This document shows positions 1 through 9,471 of a DNA stretch of 64,000 nucleotides, in pieces. The stretch covers positions 6,386,001 to 6,450,000 of the forward strand of contig CM106585.1 of assembly GCA_048013815.1 (NCBI GenBank). The letters are read 5' to 3'. Each line of letters opens with the position of its first letter. Within the stretch, counting starts at the first letter, position 1. Source of the stretch: Setoptus koraiensis. Taxonomy: Eukaryota > Arthropoda. The notes beneath the pieces were generated by a model. The model made no database searches, was not told where the DNA came from, and saw only the letters and a list, made by a program, of their open reading frames with translations. The translations under genes and the position numbers were made by a program.

Positions 1-158
1 CCTCTAAATCAGTATTTGAGGCCATATCTTGAATGCAGTATTTCTCAAAAATATCGAAACCAATTTACTTGCTTTATTGTAGGCAATGATATTAATTAAA
101 CACGAATTTTATGTCCAATTTTGTGTATATTCAGATGTCTGAAATGTCCCTATTATGC

Positions 159-396
159 CTAACACAAACGCACAGTAAATGAAATTGTGCACAATAGAAT
201 TGCAAGACCTACTAAAATGGTGCGCCAGATTTGAACAACAAAAAAAGATGCTCTGCTTCTTTGTGGTGCAAGTTGCACGGTGCAACCAATGTTTTCTTTA
301 CCATGCACATAATGGTTCAGGATGCAATCAGAACTGAATTGAGAATTGACACAATAGGCCATCACTCCCCATGAAGGATAATTCCATTTCAATACT
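159..396 (-). CDS. possible terminal exon of an unrecognised membrane protein
   Basis: I do not recognise this protein. On the minus strand a very good 3' splice site (a run of T's followed by CATCAG) precedes an open stretch that ends at a TAG at 161-159. The encoded tail has about 79 residues, with several cysteines and one hydrophobic segment near the C-terminus (WRTILVGLAILLCTISF), so it could be a C-tail-anchored or multi-pass membrane protein. An alternative reading is a standalone 87-residue ORF starting at an ATG at 422, divergent from MDP-1 and 118 bp from its start codon. If it is an exon, its upstream partners would lie to the right, across MDP-1. Composition reads like coding sequence, but no family match is claimed. 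Confidence 0.35.
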
Positions 397-539
397 CTGA
401 TGAAAAAAAAAACATTGGCCATACAATATTTTCTACTGATTTTTCATATCAAGATATCTACTGTGTATATATTGTAACCATTTGTGACAATATCTATCAT
501 CGGAGACAAGATTAACTTATTTCGAGAGAAGTGGAAACC

Positions 540-1118
540 ATGGCCGGTAAGAAGATTGTGAAGTTGATGGTCTTCGATTTGGATTGCACTTTATGGCCTT
601 TTCATGTGGAATGTTCATTTAGTCCACCATTCAAAATGAAAGGCGATCAAGTAGTGGACGCCCGAGGTGAGTTAATCACAAGACACATTATGAATAAAAG
701 TACATTTGAGATAGGCCCTTGACACATTATTATTCGTTCATGACATCTTACAGGCTCTAGGATGGCCCCATATCCCGAGGTTTTAGAGGTCTTGGAGAAG
801 TGGTCGAAAAAATGCCCTATTGCAGCTGCTTCTAGGACCCACTACCCCGAAGGAGCCGAGGTTTTATTAAACTACTTCGGCTTTAACAAGTACATAACCT
901 ACAAAGAAATATATCCTGGAAACAAGCTTACGCATTTTAACAGCTTGAAGAAAAAGTCCAACGTTGAGTTCAAAGATATGTTGTTTTTCGATGATGAAAA
1001 CCGTAACATCATAGATGTGAAAACTCTCGGTGTAGAGTGCAAGCTCATCGATGAAGATGTTGGTGTTACGAAAAAGATTGTCGACGACACAGTGGCAAAG
1101 AAATTTCCTGATAGTTGA
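540..1118 (+). CDS. MDP1: magnesium-dependent phosphatase 1 (HAD family), two exons
   Basis: A small soluble HAD-superfamily phosphatase. In mammals MDP-1 dephosphorylates protein tyrosines and glycated-protein sugar phosphates with Mg2+. Exons 540-666 and 754-1118 join in phase 1 across an 87-bp intron (GAG|gtgagt ... ttacag|GC), giving 163 residues against 176 in human. The catalytic DxDxT motif is D13-L-D15-C-T, with D13 the expected nucleophile. The motif II serine is S69 (ASRT), the conserved lysine is about K100 (YPGNK) and motif IV is FFDDE with D122/D123. The ATG at 540 has a good context (aaaccATGG); the reading frame extends a little upstream but without an ATG. It is convergent with the next gene, whose coding end is 252 bp away. 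Confidence 0.93.
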
Positions 1119-1370
1119 TTAAGATGAGTTCATAAAACTTGAAACCAATAGCAAACCTTTCTCTAGTCATTAATGATATGGAACGACAGAAATTTTGTCG
1201 GAGTTGTTCGGATTGTATAAAGTAAATCATACTCAGAATAGTAGTCTAGTTTACCTGGGAAAAAATCCGTGTAACTTTTTATTTTGATGATTCTTAATTA
1301 TTCAAGCATAATTAATCACTAATTCAGCGATTATCAACTATAATCAATGACGTTTCATCAGTGTCTGCGT
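1119..1370. other. convergent 3' intergenic region
   Basis: This 252-bp AT-rich spacer holds both 3' ends of a tail-to-tail pair. TTTATT near 1277 reads AATAAA on the minus strand and could serve the proline-rich gene. I see no clear AATAAA for MDP-1 here; AT-rich variants such as ATTAAT near 1308 are the only candidates. Confidence 0.5.
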
Positions 1371-3674
1371 TTATCGTGTCATTGTCGACGGACCTTGTAA
1401 TTTCGGATGACTGCTTAGTTCGAGATTTGTGTCGTCAAGTCGACTTGCTTTGTTATTTTGGTTGAATGCATTCAACCGTTCCATTTCTTTTTCAAGTCTC
1501 TCAGTGAACTTCTGTAATACTTGGAACGATCTAGATTGCGTTGGCTGACTGTTGAAACTATCATCTGAGATTGAGACATTGAATCCGGTTGGGTTGGCTG
1601 ATCTAGCTTGAGACTTGCCATCGTTACGGCTATAATAGTAATTGTTTTTCTGACCACTATTGTTGTTTGGTCTCACAGGATAGTGATCTATAGGGCCATT
1701 TCGTGCTTCGAAGGTACTGTAAGTCGATGGTTGAGGACTCATTCCATAGCTGTAACTGTTAGATGATGAAGATGACGGAGAACCATAATACATTGGAGAG
1801 TCATAACCATCAGAAACCAAAGGACTGATTGGAGATAGAAGCATCTCACCCGGTGTATAAGTATTTCTACTTGAAGAGACCCGATAAAAGTCATTGGGTA
1901 GAAATGATGAGGATCTGTCCAGGTTCGCACCCTTACCATAATAGTTTGTGTTATTATGGGGCGTCCATGTTCGACTACTTGTTCGCTCTGGAGGTTGTGG
2001 CGCCGATGAATAGTTTGGCGTTATTTTGTAAGAATTATTAGAAATGATTCTGTCACCGTTAGGACTATGCGAAGCAACACGCGGTATATTGAAAGTCTGC
2101 GATAGATTGTCTAAGGATTTGTCGATATCACGTTCAATCTTCAGCACTTGATCTACGAAATTGTTTGACACCGATGATTGTGGCAGGTGCGGTGATATAG
2201 GGGGCAACGATGGCGATACCGACACCGGTCTCACTCCATTATAACTATGTCCATTACATTGTGTTTGATGTGTTTGCTGTAGATGATTCGTTGTGGGTAC
2301 TTCTGGCCTGATATAATTGTAATGACTGTCTAGATGATTCTGTGATGAAAAAGATGATGAGGCCGACGGAGGGGGTGGCGGCGGAGTCATTATGATATTG
2401 ACTGGTGAAGAGATATTCTGTCGATTCATCAATTCATAATAATCTTTGCTATTAATACCGTTATTAGATTTAGTCGTCGTTATTGTTTTGAAAGTGCCGT
2501 TGTTCTGATATTCATTACGTTTTCGTTGTCCATTTACTACCATGTCGTATTGGTTCACATATGATAATGGTTCATTTGATGGATTATCCATGTTAGTAGC
2601 AATTGTTGTGACATATTCAGTGTGAGTGATTGAGGGCTTGATTGGGTCTTTGTAAGTAGTTGTTTTTGTTGTTACAGTCTCATAACCATTACCATTAAAT
2701 TGATTGGATGAATTGCCAATCTTTTGTTCGAAACGATTAGTCTGTCCATCACAACTGGAGTATATTGGATGCGAAAAAGTTGTTACGCGTGAGGGGGGTC
2801 TTGATATGTCAAGTGGCCGTGGAGCGTTGTACAAATTGTTAGCCATTGCTGATGGTTCAGACTTCTGAGCTTCTATTAGCTTGTCGAACATTTGCTCTCT
2901 CTCGTAAAAGTTATATAAGTTTTGATCAAAAAGTTCTGGCGATTTAGGACGCGTGAATTGCATGGTGTCCTCGTTGATGATTGTGCTGTTTTTGTTTACA
3001 CTCGTTGAAGGAGTGTGGTAATTGTAGGATGCTCCAACGTCTGGATTCGAACCATATTTCAATTTATTGTTAACAAGTGATCTACTATCATCCACCATGT
3101 CGGTATCTGTCATCGAGCCATAATCATTGTAATCCATTGAGGGATCATCTTTTCCAGCTTCCAAGTTTGCTAGAAGCCTCTTTCTCATCTTTGGCGACTT
3201 GATTTGACTCAGGTCGAGTTTGCCCTTTTCACCTGGGGCTCCAGCCGGTGTATAAGTGAAAGGTTTTTTGTCTCCATTCATGGTAGAAAGCAACTTGTCA
3301 GGTATAGGCGAACGAGACGCAAATCTCTCTTTAATTTGCTGAGTCAAAATACTGTTCAACTGTTGTTGCCCACTATCAACTTCTTTCTGATTGGCCATCT
3401 TACGGCCAATGTCAGGATCAGTGTTTGTTTTTGAACTATTCACTAATTTATCTTGCTTCTGTAAAAGCTCATCCTTCCAGTTGGGTATATCATTTCCACC
3501 TTTCATACCTGGCATTGGTGGTGGGATAGGCGGCACAGGTAAGCCCGATGTAGTGGGCTTGATTTGCATGGATGTCATAACGGCGTGACAGTTATTTTGG
3601 TGCTGTCCCAAGTCTGGTAATGGTGGTGGTGGTGGAGGTGGCGGTGGCGGTGAAGACATCGCTTGAGTCTCCAT
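1371..3674 (-). CDS. proline-rich, Ser/Asn-rich low-complexity protein, possibly cytoskeletal
   Basis: Unrecognised 767-residue protein if it starts at the ATG at 3674. The frame stays open upstream to about 3755 but only with non-ATG codons, and a plausible 3' splice site (tttgatag) near 3744 means an upstream exon is possible. Visible features: a run of ten prolines just after the start, a second proline-rich patch (PPIPPPMPGM) and a 6-proline run mid-protein, all of the kind bound by profilin, EVH1 or SH3 domains. A conserved-looking basic stretch, KPFTYTPAG followed by LDLSQIKSPKMRKRL, lies in the first quarter. Two short helical segments occur, the second predicted coiled coil near the C-terminus (FTERLEKEMERLNAF). 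The middle is Ser/Asn/Tyr-rich and probably disordered. A synaptopodin-2-like or other actin/Z-disc scaffold is a guess only. No transmembrane segment or catalytic motif was seen. Confidence 0.8.
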   Translation of the reverse strand: METQAMSSPPPPPPPPPPLPDLGQHQNNCHAVMTSMQIKPTTSGLPVPPIPPPMPGMKGGNDIPNWKDELLQKQDKLVNSSKTNTDPDIGRKMANQKEVDSGQQQLNSILTQQIKERFASRSPIPDKLLSTMNGDKKPFTYTPAGAPGEKGKLDLSQIKSPKMRKRLLANLEAGKDDPSMDYNDYGSMTDTDMVDDSRSLVNNKLKYGSNPDVGASYNYHTPSTSVNKNSTIINEDTMQFTRPKSPELFDQNLYNFYEREQMFDKLIEAQKSEPSAMANNLYNAPRPLDISRPPSRVTTFSHPIYSSCDGQTNRFEQKIGNSSNQFNGNGYETVTTKTTTYKDPIKPSITHTEYVTTIATNMDNPSNEPLSYVNQYDMVVNGQRKRNEYQNNGTFKTITTTKSNNGINSKDYYELMNRQNISSPVNIIMTPPPPPPSASSSFSSQNHLDSHYNYIRPEVPTTNHLQQTHQTQCNGHSYNGVRPVSVSPSLPPISPHLPQSSVSNNFVDQVLKIERDIDKSLDNLSQTFNIPRVASHSPNGDRIISNNSYKITPNYSSAPQPPERTSSRTWTPHNNTNYYGKGANLDRSSSFLPNDFYRVSSSRNTYTPGEMLLSPISPLVSDGYDSPMYYGSPSSSSSNSYSYGMSPQPSTYSTFEARNGPIDHYPVRPNNNSGQKNNYYYSRNDGKSQARSANPTGFNVSISDDSFNSQPTQSRSFQVLQKFTERLEKEMERLNAFNQNNKASRLDDTNLELSSHPKLQGPSTMTR

Positions 3675-5622
3675 CTCAACGTTCGCTGATAAAGTTATTC
3701 GGTGCTTGCTAGCTCGGATTCTACACTGATCCGACTCTATGTTATTTTCTATCAAACAAATAATGATGTACTCATGTCTGCAAACGATTCGCTATTGATC
3801 GAGTGATTAACTTGTCCAACTCATGGGTTGGAAACTCTGAGAACTATCGCGCTTCTATCTGTTAGGTACTATTCTAAAGAGCTAGACTATACTCACTTTC
3901 AAACTTCAAATCTAGTGCGTCATAATATTTGATCTTGAAAACTGACTCACAATGGAAGAAGCTGTTCTTCATCAACTGAAGGTCTACTACGATGCCATAT
4001 GTGCTCGCATCAACAACATCTCGAGTGCGCCTAGACCTCGAAGGTCTGCGAAGATTCTGTACACAGTACGTGAACGTTCAGTAGGCTAACTCTAGCGGTT
4101 TTACAAGTTTGTTTATTCGAGCTAAGCCTTTCTACAATATATTATTTGATGAGTGCAAAAAGGGCTGCACACAAAATCAAGTTTAGATTTTGAAATGAAT
4201 CGAGATCAACGGATGTTAGAGCCAAACATAGTCAAGGTTGTTCGAGAACACAAACATTCAATTATATTTACATACAAATGTTGATGCATGCATGCTTGCA
4301 TCATCCTATGTTCAACTATACATACATACTAACTACATATATTTATATACACGCATGCAGACGAAAATGTCATTAATTATCTAGATCTCGAACACGAGAA
4401 AGAAGCTATAGTGATACTCTTGATGCTCTCGGTAGAGTAGTGCATTTCTTTGTTCTCTAATAACTTTGCTACAAGATCAGGGTCGATTGGGCCGTTGGTA
4501 GGCGTCAATGTCTAACGAGCACAAGCTTATCAATCACAAACGTCAGAATCAAATATTTTACATCTAGGACCGTTGTGCGTGTTGATTCTCGCTACCAAGT
4601 ATTTCTATCATGATAGAATTGAAATCATAGCTTGAGCATGGATATCATGTTGTAACGATACCTTCCTGGCAATCAGTGAGATTCGATCTTTGTAAGATAT
4701 TATAGGGGCCGACATTGATTAGCAGAAGAGGGTTTATCTTTGAACACTTCCGGAACCAGTCAAAAATTCATTGAACGAGGATCCAATATGAATGAAGCAG
4801 AGCATATAGATCGCTAGAGAATCGTACCAAGTTTTGCATATTTCACCATAAACTCATTTCAGACTATGTGAAGCCCCACGATTCCGTTAAACCCCTAAAA
4901 TGTGACGTCACAGCTCATGGCCAGGTGATTCTCGCAATGCAAAACTGAATGAGCTTTTTGGTGTGGATTCTTTCATCTCTCCTCATGATGATCAACACTT
5001 TCTCTCTCTCTCTCTCTCTCTCTCCCTCTCTACGAGCAAATAGAAATTCTTTTATTCTTCGTACGTCACATGTGTATCCACCTCTCAGCTTATCTACTCA
5101 ACTTCAGCAATAAATAATCTATCTTTCCAGAGAGTTTCGGATGGCTGTTGGAAACACATATATATATTCTAAAAATAGTTTTATTGATTTCTCGTTTTTT
5201 CACGTCAATACTCTTGCTACGTATTCGAAAATAGTATGACAATGGATAAATCGATTTTTTTTTCTAGAAACTCTCTCCAGAGCCAATGTACTGATAGTTT
5301 TCTACTAGGAATGGCAGAAAATATTTTTCGACACTCTAAAACCGTCACTCTAAAACTGACTCAGAATAGCATATTTTTCTTTTCTTTTTTCTATGGTAGG
5401 TTTAGTATTTGTATTATTGGAGTCACAACTTATTTTAGTTGATCGAAAACAATATCAAGGGTAACAATTTTTCTACTAATTGGCTCTTAGACATAACGAT
5501 AATAATAACAATAAACCAACGAGATAAACTAGTAAAATATCGGTTCGCGCAATCAGAGAACAATCAATAGCAATAGTAAACAAATCTAAACTATATTACG
5601 CAATCGTCATATCATAGTAATA
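3675..5622. other. intergenic region with divergent promoters and weak coding islands
   Basis: About 1.95 kb separates two divergently transcribed genes. It contains a short plus-strand frame at 3952-4089 (46 codons, ATG to TAA, with a possible GTACGT donor inside) and a minus-strand open stretch at 4377-4511 (44 codons after an AG, ending in TAA). Both read plausibly as protein but are too short to call. A CT microsatellite sits at about 5000-5030. The AT-rich 500 bp before 5623 are presumably the promoter and 5' UTR of the secreted protein gene. No RNA gene was seen. Confidence 0.5.
5000..5030. repeat. (CT)n microsatellite
   Basis: An almost pure CT run interrupted by CCC near its end, about 600 bp upstream of the secreted protein gene. 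Pyrimidine/purine tracts of this type are GAGA-factor-like in arthropod promoters; function here is not shown. Confidence 0.85.
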
Positions 5623-7365
5623 ATGAGTACCACGATTACGATAATTTTAGGCTTGCTGGCGCTCAGCCTGATAAGTCAGGCAGAGGCGGACTTCAGAACA
5701 AAGATAGCGAAAAAATTAGGTAGACGAGGTCTTGGCACGCCACTTACAAACTCATATATAAACTATGGACCATCGGGTGTCGGCAGAGGGGGATCAAGTT
5801 CTAGTGCGGCGGCAGCGGCATCTGGAGGCTATGGCGGATCTTCATCAGCAGCGGCAGCCGCTAGCTCTGCGCCTAGCGCCGGTTACGCGGTTCCCGCATA
5901 CCCCGTAGAGCCTGTTGGTGTCCCCTATAATACTGGTAGATTTGTCGATAATTCCTACGAAAATGGTGGAAATAGTGCATCGAGAAGAGCCACTCATTCC
6001 AGTAGTAGTGCTGAGAATGGTCATGAAGATGACAATCATTATCTCCGCTCCACTGGTTCAGCCTACAGCAACGACGAAGATCTGAATCAGCACTATCAGA
6101 AGAAGAAGGAAAAGGTCAATTCGACGCCCTATGCCTTCAACAGTAACAAGAAAGAGGAGTCTTTCACCATGAATTACAAAAATCGCGCAGCCGGAAGTGA
6201 GACAGCTCACACCGAACATGACAGGCATCATTCGGCATACAATAAAAATAAGTCCAACTTCGATGAAGATGTTGAGCATAGTGTGAACAATGGTATTGCC
6301 GGCCCAAGCACTTATTATTCTACTTCGGCTCATAACGGAGAAGAATCTGATAATTATTACGACAGCGATGGTCTCAATGGAGGTTACGTTCGCCCAGGTT
6401 ACTATGGTGCCGGATATCAACGTCCAGCACCGGTTTACCCTGCCAGAGTTGCCCCCATACCACAATACCCTGCACCAAGAGCTGCTTACCCAACATCGGC
6501 GGCATCAGCAGCGGCTACATCCAGTCCAGGTGGATCGGCGGCGGCGGCAGCCGCAACTGGTGGTGCATCACCATACGGTCGAGCAGCCAGGCCAAGATTG
6601 TACAAACAATATGGTGGTGTACCTGCCGTTAACCCGGTGAGTCCAGTAGTGCAATCGCAATCCTCGTCTGCTTCAGCTCTGAACAAAAGCGACTTTTATG
6701 AACAAGATCAATCGAATGATCATACCATATCATCATCCACATCCACATCTACTAATGCGAACGCGCCATCTGTAGCCTTATCAGGTGCCGGAGGAGATAT
6801 ATTAGTGGGCTCTGACAATCCTGTTAGCAGTAATAACTATTATGAAAATCAAAAATCTAGAAATTTTGTTAAATCGAACAACCAATACAACGAGGTCTCA
6901 GCTGAAGCGTCGCCAGTAGGTGCAGCGGCCAAATCTTCCAACAACTATTACGAGCACGATAAATCTGATGATCATACAATCCAAACTGATGACGCCACCG
7001 AAAATACAACTATTGATGGTCAATCTAAATCAGGAAACTCTTACTACGAGAACAATAGCAACAAAGATTATGTTAAATCACATGCAACGTCCGATGAGAG
7101 CTCCGCCTATCCAGGTTCAACAGCTAAAACTAGCTCCAACTTCTACGAAGCAAACAAGAGTAAGAACTTTGTAAAATCTAGCTCTAATTATAACGAAGAC
7201 ACAGTGGCTGCACCAGTTCCATCTTTCTCGCCACCAACTTTTGTACAACCGAGCTTTGTACGACCAACAGTGCCCCACGGAAATCCGTACATTGTACATG
7301 GTGCGGTACCTTCCTTCAACTCGGCATCCGCATCCGCTTCAGCGAGCTCGAGTAGTGCTATCTAA
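5623..7365 (+). CDS. secreted Ala/Ser/Gly- and Tyr-rich structural-type protein
   Basis: Single-exon gene for 580 residues; family not recognised. The N-terminus is a clear signal peptide (TITIILGLLALSLISQAEA, cleavage about residue 22). Next come short basic residues (KIAKKLGRRG), then Ala/Ser/Gly blocks (residues about 55-90, 286-315) like those of silk or cuticle proteins, and a Pro/Tyr-rich middle (GYYGAGYQRPAPVYPA). The second half carries five spaced copies of a tyrosine motif, [F/Y]YE-x(3-4)-S-x-[N/D]-[F/H/Y]-[V/T], at about residues 357, 407, 441, 476 and 509, alternating between a DHTI type and an NFVKS type. A serine/alanine tail ends the protein. The acidic, Asp/Asn/His-rich linkers and tyrosines would suit an extracellular matrix, cuticle or silk-like secretion, possibly cross-linked through tyrosine; that is inference. 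Confidence 0.9.
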   Translation: MSTTITIILGLLALSLISQAEADFRTKIAKKLGRRGLGTPLTNSYINYGPSGVGRGGSSSSAAAAASGGYGGSSSAAAAASSAPSAGYAVPAYPVEPVGVPYNTGRFVDNSYENGGNSASRRATHSSSSAENGHEDDNHYLRSTGSAYSNDEDLNQHYQKKKEKVNSTPYAFNSNKKEESFTMNYKNRAAGSETAHTEHDRHHSAYNKNKSNFDEDVEHSVNNGIAGPSTYYSTSAHNGEESDNYYDSDGLNGGYVRPGYYGAGYQRPAPVYPARVAPIPQYPAPRAAYPTSAASAAATSSPGGSAAAAAATGGASPYGRAARPRLYKQYGGVPAVNPVSPVVQSQSSSASALNKSDFYEQDQSNDHTISSSTSTSTNANAPSVALSGAGGDILVGSDNPVSSNNYYENQKSRNFVKSNNQYNEVSAEASPVGAAAKSSNNYYEHDKSDDHTIQTDDATENTTIDGQSKSGNSYYENNSNKDYVKSHATSDESSAYPGSTAKTSSNFYEANKSKNFVKSSSNYNEDTVAAPVPSFSPPTFVQPSFVRPTVPHGNPYIVHGAVPSFNSASASASASSSSAI

Positions 7366-7438
7366 GAATTTCTAACAGATAGTATATTATTAGCTTTTAT
7401 TGTCTTTTGTAGTTGTGTATTGTCATACAGGAAGAGCT

Positions 7439-7444
7439 AATAAA
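7439..7444 (+). terminator. poly(A) signal of the secreted protein gene
   Basis: AATAAA 74 bp after the stop codon, in an AT-rich 3' UTR. Confidence 0.7.
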
Positions 7445-7794
7445 TATATATGCCAACACAATAGAACATCAATACTAGTGTCTAGTGATTGCTATTTATT
7501 TTCGCCATCCGTCCCTTTCGTAGTTTTGAACCGTGTCCTCTTCGACGAATATACTGCTTAGTGTTCAATGTACTTAGGTTGAAAACGTGTTGTTTTTTAT
7601 TGTGATTCAAGGGAATGAGAGGAGTACCTTAGTCATTTATGGATTCGATCATAGGAGCTGTGTAACCGGTGGCTATTCGGTGAAAATACAAAATAACGAG
7701 GAACAGTCTATGAGATAACTTGATGAATTCATAAAACGAATTCTTGTGACCATTTTGATTATGTTTAAGATACTACTTCCTTATGCGGAAGACT
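7445..7794. other. convergent intergenic region
   Basis: Between the secreted protein gene (+) and the DDX20-like gene (-). TTTATT near 7494 and 7595 reads AATAAA on the minus strand and can serve the helicase 3' end. Nothing else was seen. Confidence 0.5.
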
Positions 7795-9075
7795 TCATGT
7801 CAGACTAATAGATGCTAGATCCTCTTCTGAGATCTCCTTCATTCTCGAATTGTTGATTTGATTGAAAAGCTTCATATCAGAGCCCTTGTCAACGACAGTC
7901 AGCGCAAGGCCTCTAGAACCGAATCGCCCCGCCCTGCCTATTCTGTGGTAATAGGTTGAAATGTCGTGCGCCACATCAAGATTGACTATGAGATCGATAC
8001 CCTCTATGTCAATTCCGCGAGCTGTTATGTCTGTAGAAACTAGAATTCTAGTGTCGGATCGTTTGAATTGTTCGAATGTTTCTATTCTTTCTTCTTGTGA
8101 TAACTCTGAACATATATAAGAGGCTTGGAGTGACTGTTCATTTTCTTCGATGTTAAATTTTTGCTGATATTTATTCAATCTATCACAGATTATAGGCGCC
8201 CGCGCTTGGTAATTTGTAAATATAATACATTGGTGGTACTTCATCTTTTTTAGAATGTCAATCAACAAATCCAATTTCTTATTCAGTATGGCCGTGTTCG
8301 AATGTGCAGGAGGCGAGTAAATGTAATACTGGTCAATCGCCACCAAGGCAGGATCGTCTGAGCCGAATCTAATAAATTGTGGTGTCTGCATATATTGTGA
8401 AATAAACTCTGCAAGCTCATTGGGGTAAGTAGCGCTAGTTGCAATCATTTGTTTGTCCTGGGGCAGACGTTTGTAAATACTGTCTATTTGCCCCTTGAAT
8501 TGGTCCTCCATTAACTTGTCGGCTTCGTCCAGAACAAATAGGGAGATGGTATTTGTTCGCAAAATATTAATGTCAATGAGCTGACAAATTCTACCAGGTG
8601 TGCCAATGGCTATTTGGCAGCCATTTCCGTTACTCAGTAGAGCCTGTCTATCTTGTTGAACTTTAGTACCACCTATTAGAGTGGCACATCTCAGATTTGG
8701 CGTCTTACATCCTATTAATTTAATAACATCACTAATTTGTATGGCGATCTCACGAGTTGGTGCTACAATAAGCACTTGGACGGAATCACTAGTAAAGTCG
8801 ATGGCCTCAAGAGCTATCACAGCAAAAACGCATGTTTTTCCAGTTCCAGATTTAGATTGCAGCACTAAATCTAGTCCGCATCTACCCAGGGGAATTGATT
8901 GCAATTGGATGGGTGACGGATGCCTGAATCCAGCCTTGTCCGCTTTGAGTCCTTGAATGACATGTGGCTTAAGCATAAGCTGATCAAAAGTAATATCAGT
9001 ATCTATGTTAACATCTATGGATCGTGACTTGTTTGTGTCCTCCAAATTGTGAGCCAATCTAAGCTGATTAGTCAT
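7795..9075 (-). CDS. DDX20: DEAD-box RNA helicase DDX20/Gemin3-like, helicase core only
   Basis: An ATP-dependent RNA helicase of the Gemin3 type, which in animals is part of the SMN complex assembling Sm rings on spliceosomal snRNAs. The 426 residues contain every core motif: Q-motif region FDQLML...SPIQLQSIPLGRCG (30-67, with the IPLGRCGLDL signature characteristic of DDX20), Walker A SKSGTGKT (74-81), PTREIA (106-111), TPGRI (159-163), DEAD (183-186), SAT (214-216), IIFTNY (284-289), STDITARGID (347-356) and HRIGRAGRFG (377-386). The protein stops about 40 residues after motif VI, whereas human Gemin3 (824 residues) and the fly protein have long C-terminal extensions. The start ATG at 9075 is clear and no splice donor was seen near the stop. 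It shares a 396-bp divergent promoter with the lipid-transfer gene. Confidence 0.92.
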   Translation of the reverse strand: MTNQLRLAHNLEDTNKSRSIDVNIDTDITFDQLMLKPHVIQGLKADKAGFRHPSPIQLQSIPLGRCGLDLVLQSKSGTGKTCVFAVIALEAIDFTSDSVQVLIVAPTREIAIQISDVIKLIGCKTPNLRCATLIGGTKVQQDRQALLSNGNGCQIAIGTPGRICQLIDINILRTNTISLFVLDEADKLMEDQFKGQIDSIYKRLPQDKQMIATSATYPNELAEFISQYMQTPQFIRFGSDDPALVAIDQYYIYSPPAHSNTAILNKKLDLLIDILKKMKYHQCIIFTNYQARAPIICDRLNKYQQKFNIEENEQSLQASYICSELSQEERIETFEQFKRSDTRILVSTDITARGIDIEGIDLIVNLDVAHDISTYYHRIGRAGRFGSRGLALTVVDKGSDMKLFNQINNSRMKEISEEDLASISLT

Positions 9076-9471
9076 AGCTTTTTTTTATTGGTAGTTAATC
9101 TAATTAAACAACTGACAATGATATACATTACAAGTTGACAGTATGTATGAAGTTACTACAACTTGAACATAAACATTTATTTTTACATCTATATGTACCA
9201 TGAGAACGCCTATCAACATGAAAATATTTGGCTAGGCGCAAAATTTGACATGTTTTTCTATAAAATGTGCCCAATAATGCAAGTATTCATGAATTTGAAG
9301 CTAAGTATTCACGACTTTTTGATTTCGGCGCCCCTTTTTGGCATTTCAAGCGATTACATATTATTCAGGCGTTATCAAGGCATATATATACTCAAGTTTT
9401 CACCACTGATTAGTCACAACCAACTTGTCTCACTTAGATGTCTAATTAGTCACAAACAAATAAAATAAAAA
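9076..9471. promoter_or_regulatory. bidirectional promoter between DDX20-like and PITP genes
   Basis: The two start codons are 396 bp apart and point away from each other, so both promoters and both 5' UTRs must fit here. The sequence is AT-rich. A TATATATA stretch lies near 9382, about 90 bp upstream of the PITP start. Confidence 0.55.
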
